From: an uncultured Helicobacter sp.
GTDB lineage: Bacteria; Campylobacterota; Campylobacteria; Campylobacterales; Helicobacteraceae
Reading direction: 5' to 3'
Length of the DNA: 64,000 nucleotides
Assembly (NCBI RefSeq): GCF_937906905.1
Contig: NZ_CALERY010000011.1
Location: 62,001 to 126,000, forward strand
The position numbers and the translations under genes were made by a program. Below the pieces are notes generated by a model. The model did no database searches, was not told the DNA's origin, and saw only the letters and a program-made list of their open reading frames with translations. Below, in pieces: positions 1 through 7,076 of the stretch; the stretch's first letter is position 1, and every line of letters starts with the position of its first letter.

Positions 1-512
1 GTAATAAAGTCAAACGCAAGATTTTTCTCCCTAGCATATTTCATCGCATACACATCTGCGCTGCGCTGGGAAGTGCTTTTGATGATAAAGGGGGGATTAT
101 ATTGCAGGAGACTTGGCGTATTTAGCTCTTTTTCCACGAAGTTAAAATACGCGCTGTAGAAATCTAGTGTTTTTTGCATTTCCACAAACTCACGATAGTG
201 GTGGAGCTTGCGCACGAGCTCATCAATCATAAAAGGCTTTAGCACATAATCTTTCGCACCTGCAAGCATAGGCTTGCTCACGGTATCATCGCTGATATAA
301 GAAATCATCATTATGATGATTGAATGTGCATTTTGCTTGATAAAAGACTCGCAAGCTGGGCTATAAATATTTGAAGAGATGAGGATTGCATGGTAGGAGA
401 CTGGCTCGGTGGGGACACTCTGGCTAATGGTGCATTCATAGCCTACATCATTAAGCTTGCCCGCAATGCTTTGGGCGAGATAGACCTCGTTTTCTAAAAT
501 AAGTAGCTTCAT
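1..512 (-). CDS. Orphan atypical response regulator, HP1021-type (partial, runs off window start)
   Basis: The reverse strand from the ATG at 512 reads MKLLILENEVYLAQSI and continues open to base 1, so the C-terminal part is missing. The fold is a CheY-like receiver: the switch lysine is present (YVLKPF, about residue 94). However, the usual phospho-acceptor Asp after the third strand is replaced by Ser (AILISSNIYS), so it is probably not phosphorylated. The start overlaps the ispDF stop by 4 bases (ATGA), which means translational coupling. In H. pylori the same neighbour pair is HP1020 (ispDF) and HP1021, an orphan regulator that binds oriC and controls oxidative-stress genes. Assignment rests on this synteny plus the missing Asp. 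The DNA-binding half is mostly outside or only partly inside the window. Confidence 0.8.
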   Translation of the reverse strand, partial: MKLLILENEVYLAQSIAGKLNDVGYECTISQSVPTEPVSYHAILISSNIYSPACESFIKQNAHSIIIMMISYISDDTVSKPMLAGAKDYVLKPFMIDELVRKLHHYREFVEMQKTLDFYSAYFNFVEKELNTPSLLQYNPPFIIKSTSQRSADVYAMKYAREKNLAFDFI

Positions 513-1834
513 AATCCTGCCTCCCTAGCTCCTGTTTGCATAGATTTTGCTGTCTGCATACTCGCTATTTGCATAAACTCACGCATGCCTACAAGTCGTA
601 ATGCCACACTGCTTATGACGCATACGCCCTCTTTTCTCCCCACAAAGCCTAGCGACTCTGTCGTGGTGGCTTTGACATTCACGCACGCAAGTGGCACGCC
701 CAAAATCTCCGCAATCCTTGCACGCATAGACTGCTTGTAGCCGCCAAGCCGAGGTGCCTGGGCGATGATTGTGAGATCTGCATTACACAGCGTAAAGCCA
801 ACACTCCTGGCAAACCCCCACACCTGCTCCAAAAGCCTAGCAGAATCTGCCCCGGCAAACTCTGCACTAGAATCTGGGAACCACTCACCAATATCCCCCG
901 CACCCATCGCGCCCAAAATCGCGTCAATCAGGCTATGCAGTGCAACATCGCCATCACTATGAGCCTTGAAGCTAAACTCGCAGTCAATCTCCACACCCCC
1001 AAGCTTCATCACCCCACCTTGCCTAAACTCATGCACATCAAGACCATTGCCTACATAAAGCTGGGGGGTCTGGGGCATATAGATCTGGAGATTGGCAAAA
1101 GCTTGACTCGCACAAGAAGTAAAAGGCAAAAGGAGATTCTCAAGCAACGCTATATCACTAGTGAATGTGAGCTTTTCAAGCATAGAATCCCCCGGCACAT
1201 AACGCACTCTCCCTCCATGTGCTGCGATAATCGAGCTCTCATCTGTGCCTTGGGCTTTATGCGACTTGGCAAGTGCGGCTTTTAGAGTGCTTACACGCGA
1301 GAGCTGTGGAGTTTGGATTCTGCACAGCTCTTCTCTATCAATATGAGAGCCACGATAGGTCGTCGTATCAGCCACAGGCAAATATGGCACGACGCAATCA
1401 ATCGCCCTATCATCACCAGAATCCTCAAGCTCGGCAATGAGCCTAGCGATAATTTGATGTGGATTGCGCACAATCCCCGCACGCGCCACATCGCTCACAA
1501 GCACCCAGGTTGTATGGATAGATTCTAAAGCATTTTGCAAAGACTCCTGCCGACTCTCGCCCCCCTCGATGATGTCATACGCACAAAGCCTTTTCATATA
1601 GGAAATATCCTGCGCACTGGCTGTGATACAAATACGCACAAATGGATATGCCTGCGCTAGCACATCAGCGACAAATAGCCACAGCGGTCTAGAATCCACA
1701 CGCAGCCACTGCTTTTTTATCGCATGATCAGCAGCCAAGCCCTCAACAAAGCGGCTCGAAGAGCCAGCTGCCATAAGCACAAGCGTGATGTCTGTGGGAA
1801 GTTGATGGGATAGTGAGGCTTGATGTATATGCAC
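509..1834 (-). CDS. ispDF: Bifunctional 2-C-methyl-D-erythritol 4-phosphate cytidylyltransferase / 2,4-cyclodiphosphate synthase
   Basis: 441 aa, cytosolic; catalyses two non-consecutive steps of the MEP isoprenoid pathway. The N-terminal IspD half carries the nucleotide-binding LVLMAAGSSSRF motif at residues 18-29. The IspF half starts near residue 260 with the metal-binding DVH (266-268) and AHSDGDVALHSLIDAILGA (291-309). The fused form is typical of Campylobacterota. The start is GTG (bases 1834-1832) with AAGG eight bases upstream; no ATG fits better. It is the first gene of an operon with the HP1021-type regulator, overlapping it by 4 bases. The promoter region carries a perfect inverted repeat resembling two HP1021 boxes, so feedback control by the downstream gene is likely. 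Confidence 0.93.
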   Translation of the reverse strand: MHIHQASLSHQLPTDITLVLMAAGSSSRFVEGLAADHAIKKQWLRVDSRPLWLFVADVLAQAYPFVRICITASAQDISYMKRLCAYDIIEGGESRQESLQNALESIHTTWVLVSDVARAGIVRNPHQIIARLIAELEDSGDDRAIDCVVPYLPVADTTTYRGSHIDREELCRIQTPQLSRVSTLKAALAKSHKAQGTDESSIIAAHGGRVRYVPGDSMLEKLTFTSDIALLENLLLPFTSCASQAFANLQIYMPQTPQLYVGNGLDVHEFRQGGVMKLGGVEIDCEFSFKAHSDGDVALHSLIDAILGAMGAGDIGEWFPDSSAEFAGADSARLLEQVWGFARSVGFTLCNADLTIIAQAPRLGGYKQSMRARIAEILGVPLACVNVKATTTESLGFVGRKEGVCVISSVALRLVGMREFMQIASMQTAKSMQTGAREAGL

Positions 1835-1855
1835 TTGCTACGCCTTATGCAAAAA

Positions 1856-1907
1856 ATGTTACAAAATTATACTTAATTTTGCTTAGTGATTTATAAGATT
1901 GTAACAT
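1856..1907 (-). promoter_or_regulatory. Promoter of ispDF-regulator operon flanked by inverted HP1021-box-like sites
   Basis: On the minus strand a TATAAT -10 hexamer occupies 1871-1866, placing the start of transcription near 1859 and giving a leader of about 25 bases. A perfect inverted repeat, ATGTTACAA at 1856-1864 and TTGTAACAT at 1899-1907, flanks the -10. Each arm contains TGTTACA, which fits the HP1021-box consensus TGTT[TA]C[TA] as I recall it from H. pylori work. One site covers the predicted start point; the other lies near -40. This geometry suits repression. Confidence 0.6.
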
Positions 1908-2079
1908 ATGAGTGGTGGTGGTAATTGGAGCAAGCAGGGCAAAAATGATTGAGATAAATAGCTTTTAGAATCAGTGAGAATCCATTTTACCCTAGGTTCT
2001 AATGCGCGGATTGCCCATACCCCGCAAGCAATCCACAACAACAAATCCTAAGTTTTCTAGCAGAATCTAGCAATAAGCC
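1908..2079. other. Intergenic stretch with a short inverted repeat
   Basis: No gene seen. An inverted repeat GGATTGC (2008-2014) / GCAATCC (2028-2034) with a 13-base loop lies downstream of the FkbM gene. There is no T run on the minus side, so it is not a convincing terminator. Confidence 0.3.
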
Positions 2080-3051
2080 CTAGCGGAAGATAATGGGAAA
2101 ATTAGGCAACATGTCGTTATTAGGATAATCTAGCAAGGCAAGATCCCCGCAAAACTCCCTAAGCTTGAAATTTGGCGGGAGCAAATCGCGCCGCACATAG
2201 CTCACCTCAAATACCGGAGCGAAAAACTCATCTTTGACATAAACAACCCCACCGCAAGGATTAAAATGCAAATGAATGGGCTGGTAAGATTTGATAAAAC
2301 GGCTAAGGATAGCGGTGTAACGCTGGGTTTTGGCTATGGAGCGCGGGTCGCAGTCGTGAAACTCCATAATGATTTGCGCAAAATACCGCTCCAACATCGT
2401 AAAATCAATGCGCTCAAAAATATCCCACTCTGCACCCTCAATATCAATTTGCAGGATATTATGTGCTTTTGGATCAAAGTGATAATCGCACAAAATTTGC
2501 TCAAGCGTCGTTGTCTGGCGATCCTGGTGGATTCCAGCGAACTTTTTATGAAAGATGATATTTGGGTGCTTGTAGGAAGCGCGCTTAATACTCGCGTCGT
2601 ATTGAAGAACTTGGTAGCCCACATTTGCCATTTCTAAATCCCAAGGCGAGTGATAAGAGACGCCAAGGGAAATGGCTTTTGGCTGGCTATCTAAAATCGG
2701 GGGGGTGGGGGGGAGCATAACATATCCACCATCTTCGCAGCCGCCGATACGCACAAGCCCTGCAATATCAGCTGGCTGGATAAGTGGAAGGTATTGTTTG
2801 ATATGCTTTGCGCAAATCTCCCGAGAATCCACAACAACATCTAAGCCCAACTGCAATGAAGCAAAAAGCATTGCTTGATGTTCTTTGTTTGCCACACAAT
2901 GGGCTACTGCATGGCTTGCTAGATTTGCCTTGTGGAGATTATTTGCCAGAAGCTGCTGGCTTTTAACCCCACGCAATGGATCAAGCCCTATATTCTGGGC
3001 TTTGCGCTTGGCTCTGCCAAGCAGTCTGCGTGTTTTGCCTAAGATGTCCAT
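2080..3051 (-). CDS. FkbM-family SAM-dependent methyltransferase
   Basis: 323 aa from the ATG at 3051, which is preceded by AAAGGAG six bases away; a longer frame from 3153 lacks a ribosome site and is rejected. The C-terminal half carries the FkbM signature ILQIDIEGAEWDIFERI, followed by a beta strand and HDCD, as in O-methyltransferases acting on sugars or small glycans. The N-terminal ~110 residues are basic and not recognised. Residues near the middle include PPTPP, encoded by two C7 runs separated by one A (2699-2713, coding strand), a potential slippage site but interrupted. It stands alone between ispDF and a chemoreceptor gene. The substrate cannot be read from the sequence; surface carbohydrate is likely given the other FkbM-type genes in the window. 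Confidence 0.75.
   Translation of the reverse strand: MDILGKTRRLLGRAKRKAQNIGLDPLRGVKSQQLLANNLHKANLASHAVAHCVANKEHQAMLFASLQLGLDVVVDSREICAKHIKQYLPLIQPADIAGLVRIGGCEDGGYVMLPPTPPILDSQPKAISLGVSYHSPWDLEMANVGYQVLQYDASIKRASYKHPNIIFHKKFAGIHQDRQTTTLEQILCDYHFDPKAHNILQIDIEGAEWDIFERIDFTMLERYFAQIIMEFHDCDPRSIAKTQRYTAILSRFIKSYQPIHLHFNPCGGVVYVKDEFFAPVFEVSYVRRDLLPPNFKLREFCGDLALLDYPNNDMLPNFPIIFR
2699..2713 (-). repeat. Interrupted G7-T-G7 tract inside FkbM gene
   Basis: On the plus strand seven G, one T and seven G. It encodes Pro-Pro-Thr-Pro-Pro on the minus strand. The interruption should make it far more stable than the pure tracts elsewhere; the frame is intact. Confidence 0.6.
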
Positions 3052-3225
3052 GCGATACTCCTTTATATTGGTTGTCTGTTCGCTTTTGGATTTTACACAA
3101 GCGACAAGAGTGTTATTAGAATCCACTTTTGGCGCATTGGCAGTGCTTATCAAAAAGATTCTAATATAAAAGCTCGTTTTAGGATTAAACGATTCTAAGC
3201 ATTGCGGTGGGGCTGTGGGAGCTTT

Positions 3226-3280
3226 GCAAAAATTGGGGAAGGTTAGCGACTTTAGCGGTCGTGCCTTTCACAATTTTTGC
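3226..3280. other. Inverted repeat / hairpin downstream of chemoreceptor gene
   Basis: GCAAAAATTG (3226-3235) and CAATTTTTGC (3271-3280) are perfect complements. Inside them AAGG/CCTT pairs again (minus-strand reading), leaving a loop of about 20 bases. It lies 40-100 bases past the chemoreceptor stop on the minus strand, inside the same intergenic block as the dispersed repeat at 3288-3313. It could be an mRNA 3' structure or part of a small mobile repeat. Confidence 0.5.
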
Positions 3281-3287
3281 AACACTG

Positions 3288-3313
3288 CCGCATTGCCTAC
3301 CCAAGACTGAATC
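3288..3313 (-). repeat. Dispersed intergenic repeat, copy A
   Basis: The minus strand reads GATTCAGTCTTGGG followed by TAGGCAATGCGG. The plus strand at 63876-63901 has the same 26 bases with one mismatch, and weaker similarity continues for several tens of bases. Both copies start within 10 bases of the stop codon of an upstream gene in the same orientation. Confidence 0.6.
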
Positions 3314-3321
3314 GCTTGTGG

Positions 3322-5340
3322 TTAGATCTTTTTCTTGTTTGCATCATCTAGTATCGCCTTCGCAATCCCTGACACATCTTGTGAGATTTGTGAGCTAGCA
3401 TTGGCAATGCTTACATTCTCTTGGGTTACAGACTCTAGGCTAGAGATGGCTTCGTTGATTTGTGTAATGCCTGCGGTTTGCTCTTTGATAGATTCTGCCA
3501 TATCGTTGATGGACTGCACTAGGAGGTTTGTGTTTGCCTCTATCTCGCCTAGAGATTTGCTGGTGCGCTCTGCTAGTTTTCTCACTTCATCAGCTACGAC
3601 TGCAAAGCCCCGTCCGTGCTCTCCAGCTCTAGCAGCTTCGATAGCGGCATTTAGGGCTAGGAGGTTTGTTTGATCTGCTATATCTCTAATGATACCAATG
3701 ACATTTCTTATATCTTCTGTTTGCTGGATTACTTCATTGGTCCTGCCAGAGACATTTTGCATAGATGAAGTGATCTCCTCTACTGCAGTAGCAGTTTGCT
3801 CTAGGCTGCTAGCTTGGGAGTTAGAAGATTTAGTAAGGGCGGCTACGGCTTCTTCTAGCTTGTTGCTTTGATTGTGCAAAGAGTTGGCAAACTCTAGGGA
3901 GGTGGTGAGCATTTTTCTAATCTCTTCTCCTAGAGTGTTAGTAACTACTTCTACTCGCCCTTGTGCATTTGCTACTTCTGTGGTGAAATCAAGGCGGGTG
4001 TAGGAGTCAAAGACGCGAGCGATTTCATTGGTATCGCTGCCGATTTTATGCTGCAAGTCATCGAGCATATGGTTTAGCACATCTTTTAGCTCTTTTAGCT
4101 GAGGGTTGTGCGGAGTCTCTGTGATGCGTGCTTGCAAGTCGCCGGCTTCTATCTTTTTGGCTGTTTGGACAGACTGCTCCACGGCTTTTGTGTCTTGAGC
4201 TAGCCCATTTTGCGTGCGCTCGATATTTTGATTGATAGCAGCTGCCATCGCCCCTAGCTCATCTTGGCTTTTTAGCGCAAGTGGCTTTGGCGCAGTTTTA
4301 GACTCGTGGTTAAGATATTGGAAAAACCCTACAAGCAGCTGCTTAATCGTATTGATCGGTGCAGTAAAGTAGCGGACGATGAAAAATATCCCAACCGCAC
4401 CGAGCACTATCATAATGCTTGCCAAGATAATAGTCTCAATCAAGTTTTTATTCACCGCGCGAGTATAGTCTGATTTATCCGCAGTGGCGACAATCGTCCA
4501 GCCAAAGGGAAATTGCTTATAAAATCCTAGCTTATCAACAACATCGCCATTTGGCATACGCAAGTCATAGTCAATTATCCCCTCGTGGTCAGGGTCATTT
4601 CGTAGCTTCTCTTGCAGGGCAACCTCTACATCTTTTGATAATCCACTTTTGACAAACTCCATATCCTCGTGCGAGAAGATCGCACCACCATTATCTGTCA
4701 TAAATACACTCATCGATGGTATCTCGGCATTTTTGAACGCTTCAAAGCGCGCTTGGAATCCATCTACTGGTATATCAAAGCCCACGACCCCGATAAACTT
4801 GCCATTTTTGATGATAGGCATTGTCGCAGTGGCAAAGTCGTGCCCTTTATACTTACCTACGGCACTTTTATACACAGGTGTAATAATGCCGGCATTTTTC
4901 TGCTTGGTTTGGACATACCACGGACGCGTGCGTAGATCTATCCCACCTGTGCTATCCCACGCAGGCGATAAATGCACATTGCCAGACTCACTATAATCTT
5001 GCAAAATCGCCTTACCATCATCTTCATAGACGATAAACATCAAAGGATATTTGACAAGCGAAGAAGTCGTGCTAAGGATTAGCCGCTGGGATACGACATC
5101 GTTGCGATCGGTCTTTGCCACATCTCTTGCTACGACACGCAAATGCTCCTGAGCTTCATCAGCCATAGTGATAAAGATACTCTTGTAGCTTGCGGCTAGA
5201 GTTTGGTGCTGGATACCTTGATAAAGCTCGATAACTTTGTTGGAAGTTTTTTGGAAATTAAAGTAGCTTATCGCCACAATGATGACAAGAAAAATCGCTA
5301 CTGCGCTTGCAGTAAGCTTCCCACCTAATGAACGAAACAT
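3322..5340 (-). CDS. Methyl-accepting chemotaxis protein with periplasmic Cache-type sensor domain
   Basis: 672 aa inner-membrane chemoreceptor. There is a short cytoplasmic start, TM1 at about residues 7-29, and a periplasmic domain of about 270 residues with a dCache pattern (RTRPWYVQ, TPVYKSAVG and a GVVGFDI strand). TM2 lies at about 305-330, followed by a HAMP-like linker. The signalling domain has the conserved hairpin tip IADQTNLLALNAAIEAARAG near residue 560. No C-terminal CheR/CheB pentapeptide is seen. The start ATG is preceded by AAAGGAG at good spacing. The ligand cannot be predicted; Cache domains of this form often bind amino acids or organic acids. It is monocistronic, with a TAAAAT-rich upstream region. 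Confidence 0.93.
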   Translation of the reverse strand: MFRSLGGKLTASAVAIFLVIIVAISYFNFQKTSNKVIELYQGIQHQTLAASYKSIFITMADEAQEHLRVVARDVAKTDRNDVVSQRLILSTTSSLVKYPLMFIVYEDDGKAILQDYSESGNVHLSPAWDSTGGIDLRTRPWYVQTKQKNAGIITPVYKSAVGKYKGHDFATATMPIIKNGKFIGVVGFDIPVDGFQARFEAFKNAEIPSMSVFMTDNGGAIFSHEDMEFVKSGLSKDVEVALQEKLRNDPDHEGIIDYDLRMPNGDVVDKLGFYKQFPFGWTIVATADKSDYTRAVNKNLIETIILASIMIVLGAVGIFFIVRYFTAPINTIKQLLVGFFQYLNHESKTAPKPLALKSQDELGAMAAAINQNIERTQNGLAQDTKAVEQSVQTAKKIEAGDLQARITETPHNPQLKELKDVLNHMLDDLQHKIGSDTNEIARVFDSYTRLDFTTEVANAQGRVEVVTNTLGEEIRKMLTTSLEFANSLHNQSNKLEEAVAALTKSSNSQASSLEQTATAVEEITSSMQNVSGRTNEVIQQTEDIRNVIGIIRDIADQTNLLALNAAIEAARAGEHGRGFAVVADEVRKLAERTSKSLGEIEANTNLLVQSINDMAESIKEQTAGITQINEAISSLESVTQENVSIANASSQISQDVSGIAKAILDDANKKKI

Positions 5341-5569
5341 GAACCGCTCCTTTGTGTAAAATCTTTGGTAATTTTAAAATCGGTCATTTTAGGAAAATTT
5401 TACTTTTTGGCAGCTTAACCATAAGATTTATTCGTAGAATCCACCCAAATCAAACTAGAGCCAATGAGCTTTAAATCCATGTGGGATAAACAAGATTAAG
5501 CATGCTCTATACAGATTCAAGCAAATATATAGAATCTAAGCCTAGATACTCCTGCTTTTATCTTGTCTA

Positions 5570-7033
5570 TTATTTATTCGCCAGTGCCACGGCTTGCTTC
5601 TGGGAGATAACGACAAAGCGCGTAGTTTTATTGTGTTTAGAAGTTTTAGCATCTTCGACAAGCTGCTTAGGATTCCCACGGATAAATGGATCAATATAGC
5701 CAAGCTCGAACTGCTGGGAATTGATGTGTGATAAAAATTCGCCATCGGTCTTGGCGATGACGACACTATACTCCTTAGAGGCAGACATGATTTGAAGCTT
5801 TAAATACATTTCGAGCTTTTGGTTTGTGGTATAGATGAGAAAAAGCTTTTCGTGCTGCTTTTTGTATTTATGGAAGTAGTTATAGCCTGTTTTTTCATTA
5901 TCGGCAAGCTTATTTTTATCTAGGCGCTTGAGATATTGACCATAGAATGTCATTGTGCAGTAAGCATTGTTGATATCATGCTTGAAGAAGTTATTATGGA
6001 TTGAGGTCGAAGCCATGCCAATTTTCCACATTTTATTATCCAGAGCAGTAGCCACGAGATTTAGTGCATCGCGTGTTTGATCGACAAGATCGCTGTGCAT
6101 TTTGCGAAATGTCTCGGCAAATTCATTCAAATAGTTTTCACGGAAATTTTTCGTGATTGTCTCTAGCCGCTCCTGACAGCCCACTAGAACCTTTACTTCT
6201 TCTTCAGCTTTTGCCATAACCGTCTTTTGTGTCTCAAGCTTAGCCGGGAGGGAGGAGTCTTTTTTGTTGAGCTCCATTTGGTTGCGTAGCTTACGCACTT
6301 CATTCATGCAAAATTTCACTTTATTGCGTAGCTGAATGACTTTTTCTTTAATCCCCAGAATCGCCTTGATCGCGCCACGATAGTGTAGCTGCTTCTCTAA
6401 AAACATGTCAGGATAAATAGATTCTGGTTTTAATGTAGTGCTTTGCACAAGGGCTTTGTAGGAGTATTCAAGAGTATTAACTTTTTGCAAATCGCTAGCA
6501 AAGACATCAGGCGTAATATTTTTATCGCAATACACCAGATAATCCATGGCTTTAGACAAGAACCTGCGCACGATAAGATAGTTTAGCTGGTTTTCTGCGG
6601 GGATCTCTTCAATATCAGTGAGAGAAAATTTTATCGCGTTAGATTCTGGAGCGAAGTATTCTTTCAAGCAATCCTCAATAGAGACAGAGGGCTCGATAGA
6701 CTTCATCTCCAGATAGTTTGTCTGCTTGAATATATTTTCTGCGATTTGGTTTCGCAAGTCAGCTTCTTTGGTGCGCAGCTCTTCATCTGTGTCTGTTTTC
6801 CAGAAATCCATTTCTTTGATAAGAGAATCCGCGCCAAACTCCTGGTATGCCGAGCTATGCGCATCTACGATATGCCCGCTTTCATCTAAGCGAAATTCCA
6901 CATACATACCAGCAGCTGGAAGCAGCTTCCTGTCATGCCAATGCTCTTTGCGCAGCTCGAAAATCTTCTTGGAATAATTCGTAACGACTCCAGAGCCTGT
7001 CGCCATAGAATACCGACTGATCCTTCCGTGCAT
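5570..7033 (-). CDS. Conserved protein with N-terminal cold-shock-like OB fold and long coiled coil
   Basis: 487 aa, no signal peptide or membrane segment, so probably cytosolic. The first ~65 residues (HGRISRYSMATGSGVV, then WHDRKLLPAAGMYVEF) follow the layout of cold-shock/S1-like OB domains: a glycine-rich first strand, an aromatic pair and a closing VEF strand. The middle (about 235-300) is highly charged heptad-like coiled coil (KEKVIQLRNKVKFCMNEVR and following). The C-terminal third is mixed and includes KKQHEKLFLIYTTNQKLEMY. ATG at 7033 is preceded by AAGGAG five bases away. It is divergent from ftsK with only 43 bases between start codons, so the two promoters overlap. I do not recognise a named family; a nucleic-acid-binding role is inferred from the OB-like end only. 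Confidence 0.65.
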   Translation of the reverse strand: MHGRISRYSMATGSGVVTNYSKKIFELRKEHWHDRKLLPAAGMYVEFRLDESGHIVDAHSSAYQEFGADSLIKEMDFWKTDTDEELRTKEADLRNQIAENIFKQTNYLEMKSIEPSVSIEDCLKEYFAPESNAIKFSLTDIEEIPAENQLNYLIVRRFLSKAMDYLVYCDKNITPDVFASDLQKVNTLEYSYKALVQSTTLKPESIYPDMFLEKQLHYRGAIKAILGIKEKVIQLRNKVKFCMNEVRKLRNQMELNKKDSSLPAKLETQKTVMAKAEEEVKVLVGCQERLETITKNFRENYLNEFAETFRKMHSDLVDQTRDALNLVATALDNKMWKIGMASTSIHNNFFKHDINNAYCTMTFYGQYLKRLDKNKLADNEKTGYNYFHKYKKQHEKLFLIYTTNQKLEMYLKLQIMSASKEYSVVIAKTDGEFLSHINSQQFELGYIDPFIRGNPKQLVEDAKTSKHNKTTRFVVISQKQAVALANK

Positions 7034-7070
7034 TTACACTCCTTATCCAAATTGATTCTGGGGTGTATGC

Positions 7071-7076
7071 TATAAT
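7071..7076 (+). promoter_or_regulatory. TATAAT -10 hexamer abutting the ftsK ATG
   Basis: TATAAT ends one base before the first in-frame ATG of ftsK (7077). If used, transcription would begin near 7083, inside the annotated frame, so either another upstream promoter is used or translation begins further downstream. Confidence 0.5.

Noticed and set aside
2699..2713. Phase-variable tract in the first FkbM gene
   Set aside because: The run is broken by a T after seven G, which should stop slippage, and the frame is intact.
3052..3153. Longer start for the first FkbM gene (34 extra residues)
   Set aside because: No ribosome site; AAAGGAG sits just before the ATG at 3051.
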